Origin: Acanthamoeba sp. SK_2022b | Taxonomy: Eukaryota; Discosea; Longamoebia; Acanthamoebidae | Reading direction: 5' to 3' | Length of the DNA stretch: 12,604 bases | Assembly (NCBI GenBank): GCA_027943245.1 | Contig: JANDJZ010000472.1 | Coordinates: 1 to 12,604, forward strand | Shown here: positions 1 through 8,348 of the stretch, one piece after another | How the letters are laid out: each line of letters starts with the position of its first letter | Numbering within the stretch: the first letter of the stretch is position 1 | The notes under the pieces: generated by a model | The model's database searches: none | Told to the model about the DNA's origin: nothing | Seen by the model: only the letters and a program-made list of their open reading frames with translations | Program-made: the position numbers and the translations under genes

Positions 1-222
1 GTCAGCGCGGGCGCCTTCATCTACGTAGTCGCCAAGAAGGCCAAGGCGCGCAACACGACGCACCGCAAGGAAGGGGACCAGCCGCCCGTCGAGGAAGACG
101 ACCACGACGAGAACGTGTGCGAGGAGGACCCCATCTTTCTCATCTACGATTACGGCACCTTCGATCCTCGCGGCGGCGTGCGGAAGAGTCCGCGCCAGGC
201 CACCAGCAGCGAATGGACGTGA
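1..222 (+). CDS. 3' end of an unidentified gene, probable C-terminal tail of a membrane protein
   Basis: Frame 1 is open from the window edge to a TGA at 220-222 and gives 73 residues. It begins with a short hydrophobic stretch (AGAFIYVV) followed at once by a basic patch (AKKAKAR). That is the usual arrangement at the cytosolic edge of a transmembrane helix. A hydrophilic tail follows, with an acidic centre (EEDDHDENVCEED), a FLIYDYG stretch and a Ser/Lys/Arg-rich end. Codon use is GC-rich like the other host genes. I do not recognise the family. The upstream part lies outside the window, and the last exon could instead splice onward, for example at a GT near 178, into the GC-rich sequence that follows. 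The gene converges on the NEIL1 homologue. Confidence 0.5.
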   Translation, partial: VSAGAFIYVVAKKAKARNTTHRKEGDQPPVEEDDHDENVCEEDPIFLIYDYGTFDPRGGVRKSPRQATSSEWT

Positions 223-574
223 CCAGAAACGACGAGCAGCGCACACGCGATCACAACCCTAGCTGGACGAGCTCCGAAAAACGCAAGGCGCGGGGACAGG
301 GGCATCACGACACCTGACGCGCGGGAGGGAGCGGGGCCCCGAGCCGCTCGCGACCGAGCTCTCAAGTCCTCGGCCACCGCCAGAGACCTCAGCCGCCCGG
401 AGTCTGGCTGAGCTCCCGGGCAGATGCTTCCACGACGGCCTCCCACATGATCAACGAGAAGCTGAAGAGGAGGGAGACGACGTATTGTTGTGTTGTGTGA
501 AATGTGGACACACACGCACAGGAAACACACAATCAAATGGTTTGCCGCAACGGGGAAGCGCAAGCCGGGGGGCG
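223..574. other. GC-rich spacer between two convergent genes
   Basis: This 352-bp stretch separates the stop of the left-hand partial gene from the stop of the minus-strand NEIL1 homologue and should hold both 3' untranslated regions. I see no AATAAA on either strand. A plus-strand frame around 350-485 is open and acidic toward its end, so an extra 3' exon of the left gene cannot be excluded, but I found no splice pair to support one. Near 483-515 the sequence becomes TG/CA-rich. Confidence 0.4.
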
Positions 575-1326
575 TTAGGCGACGGTGGAGGCGTAGCGCC
601 TCGTGAGGATGCGCAGGGTCTCGCCTACCTCGTCGAGGTCGTTCTCGGCTTCGAAGTACTCGAGACAGGACTCAAGCTTGGCCAGCCACACCCGCTTGCC
701 GCCGCGGCCCGCCACGACGATCTCCTTTAGCCGATCCTTCTCGGCGCTGTCGATCTTTCGCTCCTTGTAGAGGATCGATATCAGCAGCAACAGCTTGGTG
801 GCCGTCGGGTAGGCGCCGAAGCTCGCCTTGCCGCCCATCGTGGGGAGCAAGCTGGCCTGGCCAGCTCCGAACGCCGACGTGGCGGGCATCGCTGGCTGAC
901 CCAAGCTGATCGCGGGGAACGCGGAGTTGATGTTGGGATTGTTGTTGGCCGCGGAGGAGCCGACCAGGTCGCTGTTTACTATCCGCCGCGCATGCTCGAG
1001 GTCCTCGGGCGAGGGCTGCCGCGACTCCTGCTGCGAAAAATACCACATGGTGCGGCCGCCCTTGTCCTTGTTGCTGATGCCCTTGCCATAGCACCTACAC
1101 GTTGTTGTTGTTGTGGTGGTGGTGGTGTGGGTTGGGTGTGTACGTGCAGTATTTGTGGCGTGTGAGTGCGCGTGCCGATGCACAACAGCTGGTGCAGAGG
1201 TGTGACGCACGTGAGCCAGGCCTTGAACTTCTGCTTCTCGGCCGGACTGCCGTATTTGTTGAGGCCCAGATCCAGGACCTCCTTAGGGATGACGTGACAC
1301 AACGCCAGCACCACCTCGCTCTTTTG

Positions 1327-1371
<45 letters not shown>

Positions 1372-2437
1372 AGAGAGAGAGAGCGAGACTATCAACGCGG
1401 TGCTCGTTCGCGGCTGGTGAATGGCCTGTCCGTACTTGAAGTGGGGCGAGATGAAAAGCTCGGTGGCCGGCTGAAGTGGCGACACGCCTGCTCGGGCCAG
1501 GATCTCGGCCCTCAAATAATTTCCAACACCTACGGCGAAGACAAACACGTGCGCCAATAGCATTGATTGGCGGCCAGGCGGCAACGCGGCTTCGTGAGCA
1601 GACAAACAGCAGAGCCAACTCCCTCCAGCAGCGTGGGCGTGGCCAAATAGAGTCATACCATTGAAATACTTCTGATTAAGGAGTACTTCGCCGATGGGCT
1701 TGGCAAACTCCTTGCTCCGCGCGTTGTTGCGAACGCAGGCCACGAAGGCTGCCACGTCCTGCGAGTGAATGGGGAGAGAGAGGCAGAGCCAACACCAAGA
1801 GTGTAAATCGATAATCAACGCCGGGAAGGAAGGACGACAACACGAATAAGAAATACCGTGAGAGGATCAGGTCCACGTGCGACGGTGTCGAAAGTGCCGC
1901 TGCGCCATGTGGCCATGCGCATGGTGTCCGTCAGGCTGTGGGAGGGAGAAGCCACATACGCACATCACGCGGCGTAAGGGAACCACATGCATTAGTGACA
2001 TACGTCTCGGGGAGCGGGAACCTCAAGCAGCCGCCGTCAGCAGAGTAGAAGCTCAGCATGGCAGCCGCCGGCGGTGCGCCTGACGCTTGCCACACCCATT
2101 GGCCCTCCTACGCCGTAGGCCATGCAAGTTGCATTTTGTTGTTATGGTTGAAACTGCAATTACAAAAATAACTTCAATTTGGGGGGGGGGCGGGTACCAG
2201 GCCGTGGTTGAAGACGAAGCTTTGAGGAAGACCGCTCTCCGGGCTTATGGTGAGTTTGAGTTCCTTGCCGCGGGCTACGGCCGAGAGCTTGAAGCCTCCC
2301 TGCGACAGGCTACGCTGGCGGTCGATTTCAGGCCATTTAGGCTCGGCAACGCGGGGCTGTTCTATGCTATTGAACCGACACTTGGCGTGCTCTTGGATGG
2401 TTCGTGCAAAGTTGTGGATCTCGGGCAGCTCAGGCAT
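575..2437 (-). CDS. NEIL1: NEIL1-type endonuclease VIII-like DNA glycosylase (Fpg/Nei family)
   Basis: The exons on the minus strand are 2437-2198, 2107-2022, 1935-1857, 1758-1659, 1529-1436, 1327-1211 and 1094-575, which give 411 residues; every junction is GT-AG and keeps phase. The enzyme removes oxidised bases in base-excision repair and nicks the abasic site. The start is fixed by MPELPE: Pro2 is the family's Schiff-base nucleophile and Glu3 the catalytic acid. ARGKEL carries the conserved lysine (Lys58). The helix-two-turn-helix region is seen at about 156-180 (EVLLNQKYFNG, VGNYLRAEIL). Next come LCHVIPKEV, then CYGK and GRTMWYF (about 240-258), the zincless-finger region typical of NEIL1 rather than bacterial zinc-finger Nei. 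Residues at the usual void-filling positions differ from human NEIL1 (see findings). The last 150 residues are a Ser/Ala/Gly/Gln-rich linker and a helical end that I do not recognise. The gene is divergent from LSM2 across 148 bp. Intron 5 holds a CA repeat. The family call is firm; the orthology is inferred. Confidence 0.9.
1329..1382. repeat. (TG)21(GA)6 microsatellite in NEIL1 intron 5
   Basis: The plus strand reads 21 perfect TG units (1329-1370) and then six GA units (1371-1382). On the coding (minus) strand this is (CT)n followed by (CA)21, and the last CA runs straight into the splice acceptor CAG at 1330-1328. The repeat therefore fills the place where a polypyrimidine tract would normally be. 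Such tracts are usually length-polymorphic. Confidence 0.95.
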
Positions 2438-2585
2438 GTTCGGTACGATTGAATCCTGAAGGGGAGCTTCCAACAATCTGCCACAAAAACTTTCGAGGAA
2501 CACGAATTTGTTATTTAAATTACGGGTGTATTGCAGAGAGAAGAAAAGAAATAAAATTTTCTCATTCACACAACATCGAGCCAAG
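2438..2585. promoter_or_regulatory. Divergent promoter between NEIL1 and LSM2
   Basis: Only 148 bp separate the start codons of the minus-strand glycosylase gene (ATG at 2437-2435) and plus-strand LSM2 (ATG at 2586-2588). The interval must hold both 5' untranslated regions and both core promoters. It is AT-rich compared with the exons and includes a TATA-like TTATTTAAATTA (about 2510-2521) and AATAAAATTTTC (about 2550-2561). I cannot assign transcription starts or named factor sites. Confidence 0.6.
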
Positions 2586-3178
2586 ATGGTGCCCCTACCT
2601 CCTTGCATTTCTTTAGAGATTTTAGCAACTTTTTGCGCAATTCAAGTGGATAGAACCGCTTCCATGATTGCTCGCCCCGCTGGCCAAGCTAAACTCGATT
2701 GTTATTGTGATGGTATAGCTGTTCTACTCGTTCTTCAAGAGCTTGGTGGGCAAGGAGGTGGTGGTAGAGCTCAAGAACGATCTGTGCATCCGGGGCGTGC
2801 TGCACTCAGTCGACCAGTACCTCAACATAAAGCTGCATGACGTTCACGTCCTCGATGAGGAGAAGTATCCCCATCTGGTACGTCCCATTCTGATCTTTTT
2901 TTGTTAATGGCAATTAATTGTAATGACTAGACAAATTTATATTAATTCGATCCTCTGCAGCTGTCGGTGCGGAACTGCTTCATTCGTGGTTCGGTCATCC
3001 GATACGTGCAGATCCCCGCCAAGGTTTCCTCCGTGCCTCCAATACCGGCCCGCCCCCTACTAACGAGTTCCTATGAACGAACGTGCCTGTGTGCGGCGTG
3101 ATGCAGGAGGTGGTGACTGAACTGCTGCAGGACTCTGCCCGAATCGAGGCACGAGAGTACAAGGCCAGCCAGCAGTGA
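2586..3178 (+). CDS. LSM2: U6 snRNA-associated Sm-like protein LSm2
   Basis: The exons are 2586-2588, 2719-2877, 2961-3023 and 3107-3178, which give 98 residues; the human protein has 95. LSm2 is a subunit of the cytoplasmic Lsm1-7 ring (mRNA decapping and decay) and of the nuclear Lsm2-8 ring that binds the U6 snRNA 3' end. The Sm1 motif spans about residues 12-45 and has the RNA-contact loop DQYLN (33-37). The Sm2 motif spans about 55-72 and has NCFIRGS (Arg63-Gly64). The C-terminal helix is ELLQDSAR. Exon 2 starts right after an in-frame TAG (2716-2718), so the start must come from an upstream exon. The only nearby ATG followed by a GT donor is at 2586. It yields M+LFYSFFKSLVGK, exactly the family N-terminus. 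A CDS with no splice before exon 2 is ruled out, and only the first junction is at all uncertain. Confidence 0.93.
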
Positions 3179-3187
3179 TCACTGCTG
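3170..3187. repeat. 18-bp perfect palindrome over the LSM2 stop codon
   Basis: CAGCAGTGATCACTGCTG reads the same on both strands and includes the LSM2 TGA stop at 3176-3178. As RNA the two halves could pair only after leaving a small loop, so a strong hairpin is not assured. Confidence 0.9.
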
Positions 3188-4275
3188 CTATCATTTGGTA
3201 ACAGGTGTTTGAAAAACTCTTAATATCCATATGGCTTTGGTTGATATGTGACAATCTCCCACATCTGCATACAGCGTTGGCTGTGCGCAACTTGTTGGCG
3301 TAAGACACGGTATCTATCTTCTATCATTATTATCTCCTGTGTGGGATGGATTTTTCAAGTTTAGCACAGCAAATTGGTATCTCCACTGACTGACCTCATC
3401 TGGCCACTGTTTTTCTAACTGGGGGCAGGTAAAGCACGGAGCCAGCATGGGCCTTAAAAGGACCTCCAAAATTGCCACCGACCACCACATTTTGGGCCAT
3501 CACCAGTGGTCAGGAATTTCAGTACATGGGTTAGGAGTATGTGTGAGTTATTGGCATGCAGGTTACAAAGAGACTCATGCCTCTGAGTCTTCAATTAGTA
3601 CTTTTGTTCTAATGCAGATGGTTCAGGTGTGGTAAGGATTGTACCCAAACTTCATGTGACAATCAAGGTCAAAAATAACTGGTGTTTTTTGTGTGCTCAT
3701 TCCTGATGAGGCACCATCAGGGGAATTAATCAAATTAATCAAACACAAAGATTGTAATTTCAAGTTTGCAATAATTTAGGGAGGGTAAAGGCTTGGCAAG
3801 AGCAATAAAACAGATTTTAATTGGGTAAAATTTCAGTTTTTGTAGAAACAAAATCCATTTTAGAAAGTTGAAGATTATGGTGTTAATTTTTGATGTACAA
3901 AAAAGGAGATTAAATCTACTGATAGGCCAGCAAAACCAGGTGGTGTGCTGGTTGTTGTTTAGTTGAATGAAATGGTGGTTTGGTGTTGTAGTGTTCAACC
4001 TCTGATGAGCACAAAGTCATCATATAATTTTGTGTATGTGTGCAAGGGTGAGAGCCTGATGTACAGCAGTTGTCTGAGCCTTGTGTCAGTGGTGTGCACA
4101 CTGCAGCACATGATGGGCAAGGGGATCTAGGCAGATTAAATTTGGGGCGAAATGTTGTTGGTATTTGGGCAAGGTAAAGAAATCCAGATCAAGAATTTAT
4201 TTTATTTGGATTGCGTACACATACACAGCCCATTAAAAACGTTGCAAGTACCCTGCTGGCCTGTGTTATGAATTT
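3179..4275. other. LSM2 3' flank passing into AT-rich, CpG-poor DNA with no gene
   Basis: From 3179 to about 3430 the sequence looks like the LSM2 3' untranslated region and flank and still has scattered CpG. Beyond about 3490 CpG almost disappears and the DNA becomes TG/CA- and AT-rich. Short open frames occur on both strands, but none shows a domain or host-like codon use. A small direct repeat (AATTAATCA, twice) lies near 3723-3740. The minus-strand hAT remnant begins beyond this stretch, and its decayed 3' end may lie within it. Confidence 0.5.
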
Positions 4276-5230
4276 TCAGGCCACCACAAGGGCATGAAAC
4301 TTCCTGGTTAGAGGATCCACCTGGTGGTGGGCTTGAAAGTGACTATTTGACATGCACCAAAAGTGGTAAACCCATGGATTCACAAGGCACTCAGGAGGAT
4401 TATTGAAGAGAGATACCATGTACTCAAAAGAGGCCAGGAGCTGAGCACACTTGTCGAGGTAGGTGAGGGCATGCAGAGTATCCTTGAGAGTGGTTGGATC
4501 AAGCTGAGCAGAAACAAGGGGATAGGGCCCAGTGGGACATTATTAAGGAAGTGGTAGGGGCCCATCCACACTCAGAAGTCCTTGGTTTTCAGCTGCACCT
4601 TTCCATCATTGCCATGAGTATAACAGAAGATATGTGGGTGTGAGGTGCCCTTCACACTTTGGATATAAGGGTTCAGCCAGGTCTTGAATGACCAACATTC
4701 AAGAAAAGGTTCTCATGGCTGCAGTTTCAAGCATCAGATATAAGGTTGTAGGCTGTCTTGCAAGGTGGCAAGTAAGGTGGTGGTGCAGCAAGGAGATGGC
4801 AAAGTCTGGGCCACAGCCAAACTGACCATGATGTAAGTAAAGCAAGTGTCTCTGGAGGCCATGGTTGATGAAACCATGAATGCCAAGCTTGAAGAGGTGC
4901 AGGTCCTTCCAGGAAGATAAAAGAGGCACCAGCATGGGAAGGACCACATCACTTGAACCATCCATAATCACTATGAAGACACCAGGATCAGTGCTTGATT
5001 CTTGTTGATGTAGGTGATACATCTTGCACTCCTTTTCAATCTAAGATCAATTTAAAATGACTGGACCTCTCATTTGATTATAGAGGCGGTTCTACATCCT
5101 TCTGAGCATCAACAAAACTCTCTGATTCATGAGTGTTCTGACATGATAAACCCTTGTCCTACTCTCCCTCCTGGTCATCATCAACACCTACAGCAGGCTA
5201 GCAGCACAGAAAACTGGCCGTGTGGCAATA
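3430..5230. mobile_element. Transposon-derived island 1, edges not resolved
   Basis: The island sits between LSM2 and the mannosidase gene and differs sharply from both in base composition. I count four CpG in 3841-5040, against about ten in only 120 bp of the last DXO exon. Its core is a decayed hAT-like transposase on the minus strand. I could not find convincing terminal inverted repeats or an 8-bp target duplication, so the limits given are where the composition changes and are approximate. Confidence 0.5.
4276..5040 (-). pseudogene. Decayed hAT-superfamily (DUF659-like) transposase fragment
   Basis: On the minus strand, pieces in different frames follow one another in the order of a hAT transposase. 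First is GVFIVIMDGSSDVV (about 4980-4940), resembling the hAT segment VVTDNASN in the RNase H-like fold. It is followed by HLFKLGIHGF, at the place of the conserved C-x-AH motif. Next come SLLHHHLTCHLA and, after an in-frame TGA at 4701-4699, MLVIQDL, at the place of the TRFGS..LMLQSLL motif. Then in a second frame come GPYHFLNNV and PLSRIL, and in a third frame a run of about 75 open codons (4502-4276) with TLHALTYLDKCAQLLASFEY, which matches the usual helical part. At least two frameshifts and several stops make it non-functional. The superfamily call is from recalled motif patterns, not a search. Confidence 0.55.
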
Positions 5231-5251
5231 AGAAAAACAACAAACCTAGCA
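5041..5251. promoter_or_regulatory. Upstream region of the mannosidase gene
   Basis: This stretch separates the hAT remnant from the GH99 start codon at 5252 and must contain the gene's 5' untranslated region and promoter. It is AT-rich and holds CAATAAGAAAAACAACAAACC (5226-5246) just before the start. I see no clear TATA box. Confidence 0.35.
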
Positions 5252-7376
5252 ATGCAGGGTGTGCAACGGAGGAGAGCTCGAGGGCTCTGCACGCGCGGAT
5301 CTTTGGTGGCCATGGCAATGGCAGCCTCCATCCTGTGGCTTGTCTTCGGCCTTGTGCCTCAGGTGTGGCCCAACTTAGACTGATCGATTTATAACTTAGT
5401 TTTAAAAAACATTTATGTATAAAAAAATAGTGGGCGGACTGGCAGAGAGTGGAAGGAGAGGATGCGGGGACTGCACTGGCTGGCCTGCGGAGGGGACTGC
5501 GGCGGAGTTCGACCCTCCCCGGCAAGTCCTCACCGGCTCTCGGTGTGGTTCCCACGGAGGCAAAGGCGAGAGAAATTGATGAAGAAAACCCACAGCACAC
5601 GATGGAAAGGCCAAAGGTGGAAGTACCAGAACAGGGTAGCCATGACGTGGGCAGTGGCCTGCCCGCTACCAACGCTGAACAAGAACAAGGGCGGTACGCC
5701 GTAACTCATGCCTCTTTTTCTCTATTTGTTACTTATTGAACACAGGGTGAGTGTGGGAGGTGCGGAGGACCAGGACGGCAGTGTGTCTGTGGAGGACTCA
5801 CTGAGGGAGAGAGGGCATGTGTTCTACTACCCATGGTACGACAACCCCGAACACAACAAGGACAAGGTAAGTGATCGCGCAAACCCTTTCTGGGAAGGAC
5901 AACGTTGTGAATGATTGCGCCACACGATTGCGACGGCCGTTAGGCATACTTGCATTGGAACCACGAAGTATTGGCCAACCCCTACCAACCGGGATCGCGC
6001 AACGGCAGTCCCTATGTGCCTCCGGAGCAGGTCAATGCCCACTGCGCCTGGCTCAGTTCCTCCCCCGTTGTACCAAACGTTGCATTGCTTGTGTACCAGA
6101 TCGGAGCCAATTTCTATCCGCAGCTTGGATGCTACTCCTCCGTCGACCCGGTTCTCATCCGCCAGCACATGCAGATGATCCGGAAAGCCGGTCTGGTAGG
6201 TTCAACAACGGGCTCCCTCAGCACGCAAGTTGATCTCACTGGGCCCTGTACACGTGTCGGGAACTAATGCAGGGCGTAATCACGGTAAGCTGGTACCCGC
6301 CGGCCTACTCGGACGGCCAGATCCAATCAAACCCGGGCTTCTCCGACGCCATGATAGCCTCCCTGTTGGACATCGCCCGCGAGCACGGAATCAAGGGTGA
6401 GACCTTCTCCCTCCGCAGTGTATGTTGATAAGAACACCGCTCACGCTGCTGCCCCCTCCATACGTAGTAAACCTGCACATCGAGCCCTATGCCGAGCGAT
6501 CGGAGACAAGCGTGGCCAGCGATATCCGCTACGTCATCGGTGCTACACCTGCGTTTTGACATTTGGCCGAGTAGCGCGTAATTGTGTGTTCCTTATGTAC
6601 GTGCATACGTGTACGCGTGGTCGTGGGAGACGACAGACAAGTACGGGGACCATCCAGCATTCTATCGGCACCACAAGACCCAGCTCCCCATGTGCGCCGC
6701 CCGCCTCTGCTCACTCACCCTAAGGAACGTTTAGCGCTTATTCCCCTCCCCCCTTCGCATTCAGGTTCTACGTCTACGACAGCTACCTCACCGACTACGA
6801 TAGCTGGGCCAAGGTATGTGCACTCTCGCTGCGCGTTCGTTCATTATTTTTGAGTTTTTAATATATTCTCATGTTTATGCTGTTCTTCTATTTCATCGGG
6901 GCGCCCTAAATGGCAGGTGTTGGGTGATCCGGCCCAGCACCCCGACTCCATTCGCGGCACCAAGTACGACGCGATGGTGATCGCCCTCTTCGTCGGTGTC
7001 GACGACTTTCAAAGAATCCCTAGGGGTATGGGTTCTCACAAGTGGCGCACGCTTTGTTGACATAGTCAAAAGAGAGACTGACCAACTGACTGTGATTTCT
7101 TCTGTGAAAGGCAACTTTGACGGCGTGTACACGTATTTCGCCACCGATGGCTTCACGTACGGCTCCAGCAGCGGAAACTGGCCTCGCCTCTCCTCGGTTC
7201 GTCTCATTCTCTGTCTTCCGGAAACGTTCACGTGATCATGCTTGTGTGTGTCCTCACGGTTGTGATCAGTGGGCAGAGAAGCACGGCATGATCTTCATTC
7301 CATCAATTGGTCCTGGTTACGAGGACACACGCATAAGACCTTGTACGGTTCATAGCCACACGCACACGCGCGCGCG

Positions 7377-7447
<71 letters not shown>

Positions 7448-7859
7448 ACACACACACGCTCGCGCACGTAGAGCTGATCAGTGGCGAGTCTAGGGAACGC
7501 CCAGAACTCGAGGTCGAGAGAAAAGGGCGGCTACTATGCGCGGATGATGAGCGCCGCCCTGAATCTTGAGCGACTGCCCGACCTCATTTCCATTACCTCG
7601 TGGAATGAGTGGCACGAGGTCCCATCCCTTCCCCTCCTAATTTTCCTTCTTGTTGACAACGCCATTGCAATGTTGGGGGGGTTGCGTTTCGTTTCTTTGG
7701 ACTCAGGGAACACAAATCGAGCCGGCGGTGCCCAAGGCGGAGGCGGAGGGCAGGTGGCCGGCGTACGCCTACATGGACTATGCGCCGCACGAGCCCGACC
7801 ACTACCTCGCGCTCACTCACGAATGGATGGCCAAGTTTGCAGCCAAGTGGCGAGTATAG
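5252..7859 (+). CDS. MANEA: Golgi endo-alpha-1,2-mannosidase (glycoside hydrolase family 99)
   Basis: The 14 exons are 5252-5362, 5431-5693, 5746-5866, 5944-6030, 6100-6195, 6273-6396, 6468-6539, 6637-6691, 6765-6813, 6917-7025, 7111-7196, 7270-7342, 7494-7618 and 7707-7859, which give 507 residues (human MANEA has 462). The enzyme cuts a glucosylated mannose disaccharide (or longer GlcMan unit) from immature N-glycans in the Golgi and so bypasses ER glucosidases. I chose the ATG at 5252 rather than 5312. It adds a basic leader (QRRRAR) before a hydrophobic segment at about residues 17-36, the type II signal-anchor layout expected here. Residues 38-140 are a charged, low-complexity stem. The catalytic domain runs from HVFYYPWY (149-156) to the end. 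It has SWYPP, HIEPY (271-275), FYVYDSY, FDGVYTYFAT, IPSIGPGY and WNEWHEGTQIE. Glu454 and Glu457 of NEWHE match the two catalytic glutamates of bacterial GH99. All 13 introns are GT-AG. Intron 12 holds a long CA/CG tract. Confidence 0.93.
7357..7459. repeat. 103-bp alternating pyrimidine-purine tract, (CG)9(CA)29 core, in mannosidase intron 12
   Basis: Every base from 7357 to 7459 alternates pyrimidine and purine without a break. The core is nine CG units (7367-7384) followed by 29 CA units (7385-7442), then TA and further CA units. Alternating CG and CA are the two dinucleotide repeats that most readily adopt left-handed Z-DNA. The tract lies 34 bp before the exon 13 acceptor (AG at 7492-7493), and the CA strand is the coding strand. 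Confidence 0.95.
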
Positions 7860-8340
7860 GCAGCAGTACGATCATACACCCCCTTGTTGGTCGGCTGGAA
7901 AACAAAAACACAGATCAGCATTCTAATTGTAGAAGTGGAAGCCACGAGGGGATATATGGCCTGAAAGACCATTCATTGATTAGAAAGCCAGGACTTCCGT
8001 CCTTGCTCTAGAACTCTGCATTTTGAGCTGTCCAAATGCAATAAAACTCCCACAAAGACACTGTGCCTCTGCATCTGAGTAAGAGAGTGTAGAATGGAAC
8101 CACTTCAGACTATGATCATGTATGTATCTTAAGTCGACCATCCATATTACTACCACCAGTTCTTGTAGCAATCACTAGACAGTAGCTTGAGCATCAACTG
8201 AACGTTTTCTTTTGGGAATGTCCTCCTCCCAGTCCCATTATGTAGGAAAAACAGGGCAGATGGGTTGATAGGATATTTTTAGATCTCCTAGGAGATGTAT
8301 GGGCGAAGGGACAGATAAATGGTAGAAATGAAACTTCAAT
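7860..8340. other. 3' flank of the mannosidase gene, grading into island 2
   Basis: No gene is visible. The first 100 bp or so should be the 3' untranslated region. Base composition shifts from GC-rich to AT-rich with little CpG by about 7900-8000. A possible poly(A) signal is at 8040. A short inverted repeat GGACTTCCGTCC lies at about 7991-8002. Confidence 0.4.
8040..8045 (+). terminator. Possible AATAAA polyadenylation signal
   Basis: AATAAA occurs 180 nt downstream of the mannosidase stop. The motif is common by chance in AT-rich DNA, and a second copy lies near 8409, so this is only a candidate. Confidence 0.2.
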
Positions 8341-8348
8341 TTGTTTCT

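Noticed and set aside
1102..1560. 152-codon plus-strand open frame containing a Val-Cys repeat
   Set aside because: It is antisense to NEIL1 exons 5-6 and passes through the TG microsatellite; the protein is an artefact of the repeat.
5226..5260. Shared start context of MANEA and DXO (CAATAAGA...ATGCAGGG at 5226 and 10364)
   Set aside because: Similar short strings precede both genes and both proteins start Met-Gln-Gly, but the spacing differs and the match is short and A-rich, so chance is a sufficient explanation.
5449..5739. Separate small gene starting at 5449
   Set aside because: It is exon 2 of the mannosidase gene in the correct phase, running on into intron 2; it continues a protein rather than starting one.
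6992..7000. GTGTCGACG as the donor ending mannosidase exon 10
   Set aside because: Using GTATGG at 7026 keeps the same phase, is a better donor, and gives exactly the family spacing between ALFV and FDGVYTYF.
7117..7569. 150-codon plus-strand frame with a His-Thr repeat
   Set aside because: It reads across mannosidase exons in the wrong frame and through the CA tract of intron 12.
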